Assembly (NCBI RefSeq): GCF_002870125.1 | Contig: NZ_PNEO01000007.1 | Location: 62,001-126,000 of the forward strand | DNA: 64,000 bases | Reading direction: 5' to 3' | DNA from: Burkholderia sp. WAC0059 | GTDB lineage: Bacteria > Pseudomonadota > Gammaproteobacteria > Burkholderiales > Burkholderiaceae | Shown: piece by piece, positions 1-9,109 of the stretch | Layout: each line of letters begins with the position of its first letter | Position numbering within the stretch: the first letter of the stretch is position 1 | Made by a program: the position numbers and the translations under genes | The notes under the pieces: model-generated | What the model was told of the DNA's origin: nothing | The model's input: the letters and a program-made list of their open reading frames with translations, nothing else | Database searches by the model: none

Positions 1-22
1 CGCGGCGAACCATGGCGGCATG

Positions 23-44
23 AACCCGGCGCTCGGGCCGGGTT
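23..44. terminator. Possible hairpin terminator of an off-window gene
   Basis: An 8-bp inverted repeat (aacccggc / gccgggtt) with a 6-nt loop. No clear T-run follows on either strand, so the terminator role is a guess. The rest of positions 1-164 shows no gene. Confidence 0.25.
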
Positions 45-164
45 CGCTTGAATGCGACTGCGGGCGATAACCGATGCGCGCCTATTCCTGCACGACGTGG
101 TCGGCAACCTGACGCACCGCCGGCTTCCGCACCCGACGGCTCAATCCCGGGTCAATCGTCAAGG

Positions 165-257
165 CGGAAGGCAGCCAGAGTCGAACTGACCAGACGTGGG
201 CTGACCACATCTACTGGGTTTGAAGCCCAGCCGCACCACCCGATGCGAATGCCTTCC
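165..257 (-). tRNA. selC: tRNA-Sec (UCA anticodon)
   Basis: The minus strand folds as a selenocysteine tRNA. It has an 8-bp acceptor stem (GGAAGGCA with TGCCTTCC), a long variable arm and a TTCAA-type anticodon loop carrying TCA (complement of 221-223), the UGA-reading anticodon. The 8-bp acceptor and about 93-nt length separate it from ordinary tRNA-Ser. The genome reads GCCT after the acceptor, so the terminal CCA would be finished enzymatically. It lies 42 bp downstream of selB on the same strand and may be co-transcribed with it. Family knowledge: it is charged with Ser, converted to Sec by SelA and delivered by SelB. Confidence 0.95.
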
Positions 258-299
258 TCTGAATGGGGAGAACGCGCCGTGCCGCGCCGGACGGCGGCC

Positions 300-2219
300 T
301 CATAGCTGATCGCGCAACCGGCTGTCCGGACGCAACAGGTGCAAATCGCGCTGGAAACGAGTATAGCCAACGCGATCGAAGAACTCCAGAATCTGGATGG
401 CGCGCTTGCGGCCCAATCCCGAAGCATCCCGAAACATCACGGCGCTCACCGCGCCGGCGTTCTGCCCGGCGATGCCGGCCGCGAGCGCCGACAGCTCGCG
501 CACCGCATCGCGCGCATAGAACAGATCGCGCACGACCTGATACACGGCGCCGAGGCGCGCAAGCTTGCGCAGCAGCGCACGCACGCGCGCCTCGGGCTCG
601 CCGGTCGCGCGCGCGAGGTCGCGCACCCACGGCGGATCGAAGCGTCCTTCGGACAACTTCGCCTGCAACACCGCCGCGAGCGGCGCCTCGCCGGCATCGA
701 GCGCCACCGAATGCGCGGGCAGATGCAGCCACGGCCCGCTCCTCGACACGACGCCATCGCGCACCAACGTGTCGACGAGCGCGCGCCACATCGCGTCCGG
801 AACCAGCGGCGCCGCCATGCGACGCAGCCGTGCCGCATCCGGCCCCTGCTCGTCGGGCCAGCGCTCGTGGAACGTCGCGAGCGTGTCGACGATGCCGGCC
901 GTCATGCGCGCCCAATGCCCGCGCGTCATCGCGATCGCCTCTTCCGCGCGCCCCTGCGGCGCGATTTCGAGCGTATCCGGCGGCAGCGGCAACGCGTCGG
1001 GCGGCAATCCGGTTAGCTGCATCAACGTGCTGCGTCCGATACCGCGCGGTGCCTCTGCGAGCAGCGGCGCGAGGCGCGCGCCGTCGAGCCAGTCGCGCAG
1101 CGCGTCGAGCCACGCGCGCCGCTCCGGCGTACGCCGTCGCCGTGCCGGCCCGAACGGGTCGAGCACGCGACCGCCGCCGATCGTCTGGCTCGCCTGCGCA
1201 TTGCGCACGATGAAGCGGTCGCCCGGCACCGCGCAAAGCGGCGCCTCGAACGACAGTTGCACGCGCGCGGCCTGCCCGGCCGCGAGCGTCTCGCCTTCGA
1301 GCAACGCCACGTGCGCGACGCGATGCAGCGTCCCCAGATGCACGTGCACCGGGCTCCAGTGCTGCAGCGTCGTGGCGCTATCCGGCAGCATCTGCAACTC
1401 GACGTCGAGGCGCGTCGACGTCTGCGCGAGCCGCGCATCGACGATCCAGTCGCCGCGCGCAATCCGCTCCCGGTCGATTCCCGCGAGATTGAGCGCGCAG
1501 CGCTGTCCTGCCCGGCCCGTGTCCGCCGCGCGATTCTGCGCGTGAATGCTGCGCACGCGCACCGGCTGCGCCGCCGGCATCAGCAACACCGTATCGCCGA
1601 CGTTCACGCGGCCGGCGAACACGGTGCCGGTCACGATCGTGCCCTGCCCGGCCAGCGTGAACACGCGATCCACCGCGAGACGAAACAGCCCGTCGTCGCG
1701 GCGGGCCCGCCACGCGAGCGCGCGCTCGCGCAGCCAGGCATCGAGCTGCGCGACGCCGGCATCGTCGGGTTGCGTGGCCCGCGTCTCGAAGACGGGCGCG
1801 CCGGCCAATGCCGTCGTCGCGAGCCAGGCGCCGATTTCCCCGCGAACCTGCGCGGCGCGCCCGGCATCGACGCGGTCGGTCCTGGTCAGCGCGACGGCGC
1901 CATGCGTCACGCCGAGCAGTTGCAGAATCGCCAGGTGCTCGCGCGTCTGGGGCATCACGCCGTCGTCGGCAGCAATCACGAGCAGGGCGAAGTCGATTCC
2001 GCAGGCGCCCGCCGCCATCGTATGGACGAGTTTCTCGTGCCCCGGCACGTCGATGAAGCCGAGCACGTCGCCGTTCGCGAGCGGCGTATAGGCATAGCCG
2101 AGTTCGATCGAGATGCCGCGCGCCTTTTCCTCTTTCAGGCGGTCGGTGTCGACGCCCGTCAGCGCGCGCACGAGCGTGGTCTTGCCGTGGTCGATGTGTC
2201 CCGCGGTACCGACGATCAC
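300..2219 (-). CDS. selB: Selenocysteine-specific elongation factor SelB
   Basis: A translational GTPase that delivers Sec-tRNA to in-frame UGA codons next to a SECIS hairpin. The N-terminal G1 motif GHIDHGKTT begins near residue 8, followed by the switch region [11 protein letters not shown], the G3 motif DVPGHE and the RTDRVD stretch. The C-terminal winged-helix region ends in LRPDSRL. A GTG at 2219 is chosen as start: it places the G1 motif at the family-typical position and gives 639 residues, the usual SelB length. The reading frame stays open about 85 codons upstream but that part has no SelB features. GCGGAG lies about 9 nt upstream of the GTG. tRNA-Sec follows on the same strand. No selA lies beside it, although selA-selB is the common arrangement. 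Confidence 0.95.
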   Translation of the reverse strand: MIVGTAGHIDHGKTTLVRALTGVDTDRLKEEKARGISIELGYAYTPLANGDVLGFIDVPGHEKLVHTMAAGACGIDFALLVIAADDGVMPQTREHLAILQLLGVTHGAVALTRTDRVDAGRAAQVRGEIGAWLATTALAGAPVFETRATQPDDAGVAQLDAWLRERALAWRARRDDGLFRLAVDRVFTLAGQGTIVTGTVFAGRVNVGDTVLLMPAAQPVRVRSIHAQNRAADTGRAGQRCALNLAGIDRERIARGDWIVDARLAQTSTRLDVELQMLPDSATTLQHWSPVHVHLGTLHRVAHVALLEGETLAAGQAARVQLSFEAPLCAVPGDRFIVRNAQASQTIGGGRVLDPFGPARRRRTPERRAWLDALRDWLDGARLAPLLAEAPRGIGRSTLMQLTGLPPDALPLPPDTLEIAPQGRAEEAIAMTRGHWARMTAGIVDTLATFHERWPDEQGPDAARLRRMAAPLVPDAMWRALVDTLVRDGVVSRSGPWLHLPAHSVALDAGEAPLAAVLQAKLSEGRFDPPWVRDLARATGEPEARVRALLRKLARLGAVYQVVRDLFYARDAVRELSALAAGIAGQNAGAVSAVMFRDASGLGRKRAIQILEFFDRVGYTRFQRDLHLLRPDSRLRDQL

Positions 2220-2563
2220 GGGCGCGGCTCCGCATCGTCGGCCTCGCGGCCGGTGTTCGCCGGCACTATCGCGCGAATCGGACGGCAGACGCGCGGCGGT
2301 CGTGTTCCTGCGCATCCGTTGTTGCCAGTCCGATGTTCCAGGACGTCGTTCATGTTGTTCCCGGGCTGAAATTACCGTTTTTTCCGCAACGGCTCCGCTT
2401 CTCGCACCCCAGTATAGACACATCGCCGTCGGCCTGATCGCGGCACGGAGTGCGATAATCGTCCGTGCATTCACCGCCTCGGCACAGGCCGTCGGCGAGA
2501 TCGCGGACGGGCTCTCGCCGACGGCTCAGGCGCGCCGCCCAGCCGCCCGAACAAGGAACCCTC
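2220..2563. promoter_or_regulatory. Divergent selB/selD intergenic region
   Basis: A 344-bp gap between the divergent starts of selB and selD. A gataat hexamer at 2452-2457 could serve as a -10 for selD. No protein resembling SelA is readable here in any frame, so the usual selA gene is not present as an intact or obvious remnant copy. Confidence 0.35.
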
Positions 2564-3637
2564 ATGGCCCCGACCACCGCAACCCCCACGCCGCTCCCGA
2601 CCGAACCGAGGCTGACCGATCTCGCGCACGGCGGCGGATGCGGATGCAAGATCGCGCCCGGCGTGCTGGCGCAGTTGCTGCGGCGCTCGGCGCCGGCCGC
2701 CGTCTTCGCGGATCTGCTCGTCGGCAACGATACGTCGGACGACGCGGCCGTCTACCGGATCAACGACGAGCAGGCCATCGTCGCGACGACCGATTTCTTC
2801 ATGCCCGTCGTCGACGATCCGTTCGATTTCGGCCGGATCGCCGCCGCCAACGCGCTGTCCGACATCTACGCGATGGGCGCGCGCCCGCTCTTCGCCCTCG
2901 CCCTCGTCGGCATGCCGATCAACACGCTGCCCCCCGAAACCATCGCGCGCGTGCTGGAAGGCGGCGAATCGGTCTGCGCCGCCGCCGGCATTCCGGTCGC
3001 GGGCGGACACTCCATCGATTCCGTCGAGCCGATTTACGGCCTCGCGGCCATCGGCATCGTTCATCCGGAGCGCATCATGCGCAACGACGCCGCGCGCGCC
3101 GGCGACGTCCTCATTCTCGGCAAGCCGCTCGGCGTCGGCATCCTGTCCGCCGCGCTGAAAAAGCGCCGGCTCGACGACGCGGGCTACCAAGCCATGATCG
3201 CGGCGACCACCCAGCTCAATCGCACGGGCCCCGCGCTGGCCGCGCTCGACGGTGTGCACGCGATGACCGACGTGACGGGATTCGGCCTGCTCGGCCATAC
3301 GCTGGAAATGTGCCGCGGCGCCGGCATCGGCGCCCGCCTTCGCTTCGACAGCCTGCCCTGGCTCGAAGGCGTTCGCGCGCTGGCGGACGACGGAACGTTC
3401 ACGGGCGCCTCGACGCGCAACTGGCAGTCGTACGGCGACGACGTGCGGCTGGCCGACCCTCTCCCGCCGGCCGCCCGGGTCCTGCTGACCGATCCGCAGA
3501 CGTCGGGCGGCCTGCTCGTCTCGTGCCGTGCGGACGCCGCCGACGCGGCGATTGCGCTACTCGAAGCCGACGGGTTCGGCGCGGCCTGCGTCGTCGGCGA
3601 GATGGTGGCGGGCGCGCCGCGGATCAGCGTGGCGTAG
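2564..3637 (+). CDS. selD: Selenide, water dikinase SelD
   Basis: Makes selenophosphate from selenide and ATP, the selenium donor for Sec-tRNA synthesis and selenouridine formation. The N-terminal GGGCGCKI motif (about residues 25-32) holds the catalytic Cys and Lys of the family. Cys codons (TGC), not UGA, are used, so this enzyme is not itself a selenoprotein. Downstream features include the Asp-rich DDAAVY motif, GGHSID and the [10 protein letters not shown] motif. The ATG at 2564 has AAGGAA 7 nt upstream and gives 357 residues, close to the family norm. It is divergent from selB. Confidence 0.95.
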   Translation: MAPTTATPTPLPTEPRLTDLAHGGGCGCKIAPGVLAQLLRRSAPAAVFADLLVGNDTSDDAAVYRINDEQAIVATTDFFMPVVDDPFDFGRIAAANALSDIYAMGARPLFALALVGMPINTLPPETIARVLEGGESVCAAAGIPVAGGHSIDSVEPIYGLAAIGIVHPERIMRNDAARAGDVLILGKPLGVGILSAALKKRRLDDAGYQAMIAATTQLNRTGPALAALDGVHAMTDVTGFGLLGHTLEMCRGAGIGARLRFDSLPWLEGVRALADDGTFTGASTRNWQSYGDDVRLADPLPPAARVLLTDPQTSGGLLVSCRADAADAAIALLEADGFGAACVVGEMVAGAPRISVA

Positions 3638-3692
3638 CCGGATCGGCCGGGCCGGCGAGGCGCGCCTGCCGCGCCTGGCGCGCCTGGCGCAC

Positions 3693-5114
3693 TTAATAGC
3701 CGGGATACATGAAGGGGCGTATGCGGCTTTTGATGGTTTCCTCGTCTTCGGGCGACAGCGACCAATAGCGCATTTGGCTCGCCACCTCCACCACGAGCGA
3801 CCCGGCGTACCTGCCCAGATTGCGGGACGTGGCACGATCGAGGATTTGCGACACGGTCGCAACGCGATGTTCGGGCGGCAAGGACGGAATTCGTCCGAGG
3901 CACGTTTTCATGATCTCGTAGCGATCCTCACGGTTTGCCGGCATCTGCAGCTTCGGCACCCCTGTCTCAGTCACCGCGGCGGCGGTGTCCGGCTCGCCGA
4001 TCAACGCGAGCATGCCTTGCGCCGCATGTCGTTTGCCCAGCGACGGCAACACCCCGGCGAGGTTGCCGACCCAGAACGACCGATGTTTCTCGTCCAGGCC
4101 CGCGACCATGGCGAGGCAACCGGAAAACGCGCGGACCCGATGGTCCGGCAGGGACCGAATCTTGTCGATCAGCTCGCCGAGCGGCCAGGTATGGTGCTTG
4201 TCTTCCCTGGCCTGCGCCAGAACTCCGAAAAAGTAATGCGATTGCTGTTTCTGCGGCAATTCGTCGAGATGTTTCGCCAGCGTGCCGAGCAGCGACGCGC
4301 GATCGACGGGCGGCATGTGCGGCGTCCGTTCGAGCGAATAGGTAAAAATCCGTTCGTGGCACGACGTATCGTCGAGGCTCGGGTTCTCGAGCAGCTTTTC
4401 CAGCGTTTCGCCGTTCAGCGTGTGAGGGTCCTTCCCGATCTGCTCCACGATTCCGGAAAAGTAATGCGATTGCCGCTCCGGCGGCAATTCGTCGAGATGC
4501 TCCGCCAGCGTGCCGAGCAGCGACGCGCGATCGACCGGCGACATGTGCGGCATCCGCTCGAACGAATGGGCGAAAATCTCTTCGTAAAGCGCCGGACCGT
4601 CGGCGCTGGCGTTCGGGTTCTCGAGCAGCCTTTGCAGCGGTTTGCCGCTCAGGGAGTACGGCAAGGACGTGATCCCGCCGAGGACGAGCGGCTTCCTGAA
4701 CGCCTTGCCCGTCGGCGAAACGGACAGCGAGACGGTTCCGTCCAGTACGTCCCGCGGCGACGGCGCATTGCGGAATTTGCGCCCGGCGACGCCCGCCAGC
4801 AGCACGCTGTGCCGTTCTCCCTCCAGCGCCTGCTGATACCAGCGCGAGGTCGACGCGAGGGCGGTCGTGCCGCCCGGGCCCAGATGCCGGGCAACGTACG
4901 GCATGATTTCCGGTCCCAGACGTTGGCCGAGCGCGTCGCCGGTTTCGCCCGACCGGGGCGGACGGGGCGGCAAACCGCCAAGTCGCGCATCGGTCTCGCG
5001 ATGCGTCGGAACTGGAGCGCCGGCGCCGGCAGGGCGCTCCGACGGCGGCTGGTCGGCCGCGTCGCCCATCGAGCCGTGCGAAAAAGCATCAACGTCGCGG
5101 ACCGGTGTGGTCAT
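3693..5114 (-). CDS. Candidate type III secreted effector, F-box-like with tandem repeats
   Basis: A 473-residue protein I cannot assign to a named family. Residues 1-65 are Pro/Ser/Gly-rich and disordered, as in secreted effector N-termini. Residues 66-98 fit an F-box consensus: LGPEI, then VARHL, then ALASTSR.Y. F-boxes are a eukaryotic ubiquitin-ligase adaptor fold. Residues 163-228 and 241-304 are two copies of a repeat that starts LLENP and contains [12 protein letters not shown] and LDELP..QSHYF, with a period of about 76-78 residues. The C-terminal 165 residues look helical. No signal peptide or membrane segment is visible. The ATG at 5114 has GGGAA 7 nt upstream; the frame extends 83 codons further but that DNA holds the hrpII-type promoter. 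The effector role is inference from promoter and domains. Confidence 0.7.
   Translation of the reverse strand: MTTPVRDVDAFSHGSMGDAADQPPSERPAGAGAPVPTHRETDARLGGLPPRPPRSGETGDALGQRLGPEIMPYVARHLGPGGTTALASTSRWYQQALEGERHSVLLAGVAGRKFRNAPSPRDVLDGTVSLSVSPTGKAFRKPLVLGGITSLPYSLSGKPLQRLLENPNASADGPALYEEIFAHSFERMPHMSPVDRASLLGTLAEHLDELPPERQSHYFSGIVEQIGKDPHTLNGETLEKLLENPSLDDTSCHERIFTYSLERTPHMPPVDRASLLGTLAKHLDELPQKQQSHYFFGVLAQAREDKHHTWPLGELIDKIRSLPDHRVRAFSGCLAMVAGLDEKHRSFWVGNLAGVLPSLGKRHAAQGMLALIGEPDTAAAVTETGVPKLQMPANREDRYEIMKTCLGRIPSLPPEHRVATVSQILDRATSRNLGRYAGSLVVEVASQMRYWSLSPEDEETIKSRIRPFMYPGY
4203..4628 (-). repeat. Intragenic tandem repeat, two units of about 228 bp
   Basis: Two homologous segments inside the candidate effector gene. 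The stretch beginning tcgtcgagat occurs at 4261 and again at 4489, exactly 228 bp (76 codons) apart. The nucleotide match continues through gcgatcga with few changes, so the duplication is recent or under selection. Confidence 0.8.
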
Positions 5115-5152
5115 CTCGATTCCCGCATCGTGCCAATACCATGATGCCGCCG

Positions 5153-5214
5153 ATGCTAACCCCGCTCGTCCGCTCGATCCGCGCCCGATGCGAAGTTTCT
5201 TCCCGAATAACGAA
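5153..5214 (-). promoter_or_regulatory. hrpII box with -10 (HrpB-type promoter)
   Basis: On the minus strand TTCG (5211-5214), exactly 16 nt, then TTCG (5191-5194). A TAGCAT hexamer (5153-5158) follows 32 nt downstream. This fits the published hrpII pattern TTCG-N16-TTCG with a YANNNT -10 at 30-32 nt, used by HrpB in Ralstonia and Burkholderia type III regulons. It lies 77-100 bp upstream of the candidate effector start in the correct orientation. Confidence 0.7.
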
Positions 5215-5319
5215 GCCGGCCGGACAACGCGCGAGTCACGCGGGCAACGCCTCGACCATCGTGCGCGCCCCGATCGCCGTCGCGCGATCGACGTCGACCG
5301 GCACTTCGTCGGGCGACCG

Positions 5320-6573
5320 CTATTCGGCGACGGCGTCCATCGGCATGGCCGGGCGCCGGGCATGCAGCATGGCGATGCCGAATGCCGCCGTCGACACGAG
5401 GGAAACGAGCAGGATGCCCCACTCCACGGGCCGATAGCCGTGCCCCATCGCCCAGATCGCCGCCGCCGAGATCGGCGCGATGCCCTTCGCCATGTTGGAC
5501 GGCGTCGCCAGCAACCCGTTGATCGCGCCGTACCCCTCGACCCACATCAGATCCTGCACGATGGTGCCGCGCAGGATCGTCATCATGCCGTTCGCGCCGC
5601 CGTAGACGATCGCGAACAGGATCAGCAGCACGGGCGACGCGCCGGCGAAAAGCAGCAGGACGACCGACGCCGGGAACGCCGTCGTGATGACCAGGCCGAC
5701 GATTTTCGGCGACACGTTCCGGCCGAACATAAACCACAGGATGCGGGCGAGCACCTGCGCCGGACCGATCGCCGCCATCGTCGCGAGAATGACGGACTGC
5801 GGGACGCGCCGCCCCGTCATCAGCGGAACGAGGTGAAACGTCAGCGCGGCGAACGTCGCGTAGTACGCGGTGAAGCAGACGGCGAGCGCCCAGAATACCG
5901 GCGAACGCAGCGCGCGCCTCGCGGCCCCGGCGTTCGCGGCCTTGAGCGCCGCCCGCTCGTCGCGCGCGGCAACGCCGGCGGTCCCGCCCCTGCCGTTCTT
6001 GCCGACGTCGATCGCCAGCGCATGGACGGGCAGGCAGACGCAGAGGTTGATCGCGGCGAGCGCGAGCAGCGCATGACGCCATCCCAGCAGGTCGATCAGC
6101 CCCTGCGTGAGCGGAATGAAGGCCGTGCTCGCAAAGCCGCCGACGAGCGTGATCAGCGTGATCTTCGTCCGGAAGCTGTCCGGATGGCGCCGCGTGACGA
6201 CCGCGAAAACCGGGTCGTAGAGCGTCGCGGCCATCGCCGCGCCGAGGCCCGCCCAGGCGACGAACAGCATCGCGAGACTGTCGGCCTGCGACCAGAGCGC
6301 GAGCATCGCGGACGCGAGCAGCGACCCCGTCGTCATCACGGCCCGGCCGTGTCCGTGATCGATCCACCGGCCGACCGGATAGGCGACCAGCCCGGAAACG
6401 AGCAGGCCGACGGACAGCGCCGCGTCGGTCGAGGTCCGGCTCCAGCCGGGCCCGTGCTCCATCGGCACGACGAAGAGCGAGAACGCGTAATAGATCGCGC
6501 CCCACGAAACGAGCTGCGCCGTCGCGAGCGCCCAGGTGGCCGTCACGCCCCGATCCCGCGAGATGGCGGACAT
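5320..6573 (-). CDS. MFS transporter, last gene of the ars operon
   Basis: A 417-residue inner-membrane major facilitator with about 12 hydrophobic segments. A GRWIDHGHGR loop near residue 70 corresponds to the MFS motif A position. Its ATG overlaps the acr3 stop codon (ATGA), so it is translationally coupled to arsenic resistance genes. The substrate is unknown. ArsJ-type MFS exporters work with a glyceraldehyde-3-phosphate dehydrogenase partner, which is absent here, so ArsJ is not supported. Export of an organoarsenical or related product is plausible given arsI in the same operon, but this is inference. Confidence 0.85.
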   Translation of the reverse strand: MSAISRDRGVTATWALATAQLVSWGAIYYAFSLFVVPMEHGPGWSRTSTDAALSVGLLVSGLVAYPVGRWIDHGHGRAVMTTGSLLASAMLALWSQADSLAMLFVAWAGLGAAMAATLYDPVFAVVTRRHPDSFRTKITLITLVGGFASTAFIPLTQGLIDLLGWRHALLALAAINLCVCLPVHALAIDVGKNGRGGTAGVAARDERAALKAANAGAARRALRSPVFWALAVCFTAYYATFAALTFHLVPLMTGRRVPQSVILATMAAIGPAQVLARILWFMFGRNVSPKIVGLVITTAFPASVVLLLFAGASPVLLILFAIVYGGANGMMTILRGTIVQDLMWVEGYGAINGLLATPSNMAKGIAPISAAAIWAMGHGYRPVEWGILLVSLVSTAAFGIAMLHARRPAMPMDAVAE

Positions 6574-7661
6574 CACGTCTCCCGAATGCCGCGCGGGGCT
6601 TCGTACCAGTCCCGCGAACGGTTGACGATGCCGACGACGAACAGCATGACCGGCACCTCGATCAGCACGCCCACGACGGTGGCCAGCGCCGCGCCCGAGT
6701 GGAAACCGAACAGGCTGATCGCAGTCGCGACGGCCAGCTCGAAGAAGTTGCTCGCGCCGATGAGGCTCGACGGTCCCGCGATGCAATGCGCGACGCCGAG
6801 CCGGCGGTTCAGCAGATACGCGAGCGCGGCGTTGAAGCAGACCTGGATCAGGATCGGCACGGCCAGCATGACGATCACCAGCGGCTCGTCGACGATGGCC
6901 CGCCCCTGGAACGCGAACAGCAGCACGAGCGTCGCCAGCAGCGCGCCGATCGACCACGGGCCGAAACGCGCGACGGTCCGCCGGAAATGGGCCTCGCCCT
7001 GCGCGAGCAGGCGGCGGCGCAGCCATTGCGCGATCGCGACGGGAATCAGGATGTAGAGCGCGACGGAGATGAGGAGCGTGCTCCAGGGCACCGCGATCGA
7101 CGACAGGCCAAGCAGCAGCGCGACCAGCGGCGCGAACGCGACGACCATGACCGCGTCGTTCAGCGCGACCTGGGAGAGCGTGAAATACGGATCGCCGCGG
7201 CACAGTTGCGACCATACGAACACCATCGCGGTACACGGCGCGGCGGCCAGCAGAATCAGCCCCGCCAGGTAGCTGTCGAGCTGCGCGGCCGGCAGCCACG
7301 ACGCGAACGCGTGCCGCACGAACACCCAGCCGAGCAGCGCCATCGAGAACGGCTTGACGAGCCAGTTCACGAACAGCGTCACGCCGATCCCGCGCCATTG
7401 CCGACCGACCTGCGCCATGGCCGTGAAGTCGATCTTCACGAGCATCGGCACGATCATCACCCAGATCAGCAGGCCGACCGGCAGGTTCACCTGCGCGACC
7501 CCGAGCCGGCCGATGGTCTGAAAGACCTGCGGCAGCGCCTGTCCGAGCAGGATGCCGGCGACGATGCAGAGCCCGACCCAGACCGTCAGATAGCGCTCGA
7601 AGCGGCCGATGGCCGGCGCTCTGTCGACGGCGGGCACGGCGTCAGCGCGGCTCATCCGCAT
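6573..7661 (-). CDS. acr3: Arsenite efflux transporter, ACR3 family
   Basis: Exports As(III) through the inner membrane, driven by the proton gradient. The 362-residue protein has ten predicted membrane helices. It carries the family motif APCTAMVFVWS with the essential Cys, and later the NDAVMV segment and ASNFFELAVA. It sits between arsC and the MFS gene and overlaps both, by 20 bp with arsC if the ATG at 7661 is used. A second ATG two codons later (7655) is equally possible. Confidence 0.95.
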   Translation of the reverse strand: MRMSRADAVPAVDRAPAIGRFERYLTVWVGLCIVAGILLGQALPQVFQTIGRLGVAQVNLPVGLLIWVMIVPMLVKIDFTAMAQVGRQWRGIGVTLFVNWLVKPFSMALLGWVFVRHAFASWLPAAQLDSYLAGLILLAAAPCTAMVFVWSQLCRGDPYFTLSQVALNDAVMVVAFAPLVALLLGLSSIAVPWSTLLISVALYILIPVAIAQWLRRRLLAQGEAHFRRTVARFGPWSIGALLATLVLLFAFQGRAIVDEPLVIVMLAVPILIQVCFNAALAYLLNRRLGVAHCIAGPSSLIGASNFFELAVATAISLFGFHSGAALATVVGVLIEVPVMLFVVGIVNRSRDWYEAPRGIRET

Positions 7662-8163
7662 CCCCGGTCGCCCGCTCGCCGATGGCCCGCATCGCGCGCG
7701 CGATCGCGTCGTGGTCGAGCGTGGCCAGCGGCAAGTTCACGAACTGCGTCACGCGGCTCGTGATCTGGCGGAACACCCGGTCGAACACCTCGCGCTTCTC
7801 GTCGTCGGCACCCTCGAATGCCGCCGGGTCCTCGAACCCCCAATGAGCCGTCAGCGGATGGCCCGGCCAGATCGGGCAGACTTCGCCCGCCGCCTGATCG
7901 CAGACCGTGACGACGAAATCCATTCGCGGCGCGTCGGGCGTCGCGAACGCGTCCCAACGCTTGCTGCGCAGCGTCGACACGTCGTATCCGAGCGCCGCGC
8001 AGCACTCCGCCGCAAACGGGTTCACCGTGCCGACCGGATGGCTGCCCGCGCTGTACGCGCGGAACCGGCCCCTGCCGAGGACGTTGAACAGCGCCTCGGC
8101 CATGATGCTGCGCGCGCTGTTGCCCGTGCAGAGAATCAGAACCGAATACACCGGGTCCGTCAT
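7642..8163 (-). CDS. arsC: Arsenate reductase, low-molecular-weight phosphatase family
   Basis: Reduces As(V) to As(III) for efflux by ACR3. The 173-residue cytoplasmic protein has the C-x5-R loop CTGNSAR (Cys12, Arg18). It also has the two further cysteines in VTVCDQAAGEVCP that shuttle the disulfide in thioredoxin-linked ArsC enzymes. The ATG at 8163 overlaps the arsI stop as ATGA. Confidence 0.93.
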   Translation of the reverse strand: MTDPVYSVLILCTGNSARSIMAEALFNVLGRGRFRAYSAGSHPVGTVNPFAAECCAALGYDVSTLRSKRWDAFATPDAPRMDFVVTVCDQAAGEVCPIWPGHPLTAHWGFEDPAAFEGADDEKREVFDRVFRQITSRVTQFVNLPLATLDHDAIARAMRAIGERATGDADEPR

Positions 8164-8618
8164 ATGCGCCTGCCCAGCGTAACGACCGATTGCGCCGGCG
8201 CGCAACAGGCCGACGACGACGGGGTTGCCGCGTCGCGCGAACTACCGTAAACCGGCGCCGACTCGAGCGTGCGGAACGTTTCCCACGCGACGCCCTGCGG
8301 ATCGACGGTCCACGCCTTGTCCGACTTCGCGTAGCAGCAGGTCGTCCCGACCTGCTGCGCGACCGGCAACTGGGCGGCGGCGAAGCGCGCATTCATCTCG
8401 GCCAGCTCGGCGTCGGTCTCGACCTGGATGCCGAGGTGGTCGACGCCCGGCTTCGCGCCGCGCTGCGAGATCGAGAAATTGACGGCCGGATCGGTCAGCG
8501 ACCACTTGCAGTAGTCGTGCTTCAGCACGGCCGGCTCGACATTGCCGAACATCGCGCGATAGAACCGGATGCTTTCGTCGAGGTTCTCGACCGACACGTG
8601 GATGTGCATGCGTTTCAT
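8160..8618 (-). CDS. arsI: ArsI-type C-As lyase (VOC fold)
   Basis: A 152-residue vicinal-oxygen-chelate protein matching ArsI/CadI. Family knowledge: ArsI is a non-heme Fe(II) dioxygenase that splits the C-As bond of trivalent organoarsenicals such as MAs(III). The N-terminus is MKRMHIHVSV with an early metal-ligand His. His61 (VDHLG) and Glu113 (WETF) are the other expected ligands. The vicinal Cys94-Cys95 pair (GTTCCYAK) is the organoarsenical-binding site that separates ArsI from other VOC enzymes. A second CC pair lies near the C-terminus. It overlaps arsR upstream and arsC downstream by ATGA junctions. Confidence 0.9.
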   Translation of the reverse strand: MKRMHIHVSVENLDESIRFYRAMFGNVEPAVLKHDYCKWSLTDPAVNFSISQRGAKPGVDHLGIQVETDAELAEMNARFAAAQLPVAQQVGTTCCYAKSDKAWTVDPQGVAWETFRTLESAPVYGSSRDAATPSSSACCAPAQSVVTLGRRI

Positions 8619-8947
8619 TGCCCGTCTCCGCAGACGTTGGAGAGATCGCCCGCGACGCAGCTCGCGCCGGCGCAGCAGTTCTCCGTGAGAAAACCGACCA
8701 GCGCGTTCATCGCGCCGAAGTTCGCCGTGTAAATGACGAAGCGGCCGTCCTGCCGCGACTTCACGAGATCGGCGTGGGAGAGATCCTTGAGATGGAACGA
8801 CAGGCTCGACGGCGCGAGCCCCAGCCGCTGCGCGATTTCGCCGGCGGCGAGACCGTCCGGCCCGGCGACGACGAGCGCGCGAAAAATCGCGAGGCGGGAA
8901 TCATGGGCAAGCGCGCCGAGGGCGCGCACGACGAGGTTCGAGTCCAT
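8615..8947 (-). CDS. arsR: ArsR-family arsenic-responsive repressor
   Basis: A 110-residue winged-helix repressor (helix-turn-helix around LAPSSLSFHLKDLSHADLV). The C-terminal cluster NCCAGASC, with a further Cys at the end, is typical of arsenite-sensing ArsR variants whose inducer-binding Cys lie at the C-terminus. The first ATG in frame, at 8947, is chosen; a TTG at 8983 would extend it 12 residues into the operator. It heads the five-gene ars operon and probably represses it. Confidence 0.92.
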   Translation of the reverse strand: MDSNLVVRALGALAHDSRLAIFRALVVAGPDGLAAGEIAQRLGLAPSSLSFHLKDLSHADLVKSRQDGRFVIYTANFGAMNALVGFLTENCCAGASCVAGDLSNVCGDGQ

Positions 8948-8976
8948 GTCCGGAACGATACACCGTAAATTTCCAT

Positions 8977-8996
8977 ATTTCAATTATTATCGAAAT
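8977..8996. promoter_or_regulatory. Putative ArsR operator
   Basis: An interrupted palindrome, ATTTC-N10-GAAAT, in an AT-rich patch just upstream of arsR. Location, symmetry and size fit an ArsR/SmtB operator overlapping the promoter. Autoregulation is inference. Confidence 0.55.
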
Positions 8997-9109
8997 GTTA
9001 ATGCCGATTCGAAGCCAGGTCGATTTTTCCGACAACAGGCACAATACGCGGCGACGGCGCCGTGCACCTGCCGATGGGCGCCGTCGGAATCCGCTCCCTC
9101 AATGCCGTC

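Noticed and set aside
211..1236. Long minus-strand and plus-strand frames over selB, rich in Arg and Ala
   Set aside because: These are shadow frames of the high-GC selB gene, with no domains or ribosome sites.
4203..4628. CRISPR-like repeats
   Set aside because: There are only two long coding repeats with a 228-bp period. No short regularly spaced array exists anywhere in the window that I could see.
5320..6573. Calling the ars-operon MFS gene arsJ
   Set aside because: The GAPDH partner gene required for the ArsJ pathway is missing, so the name is unsupported.
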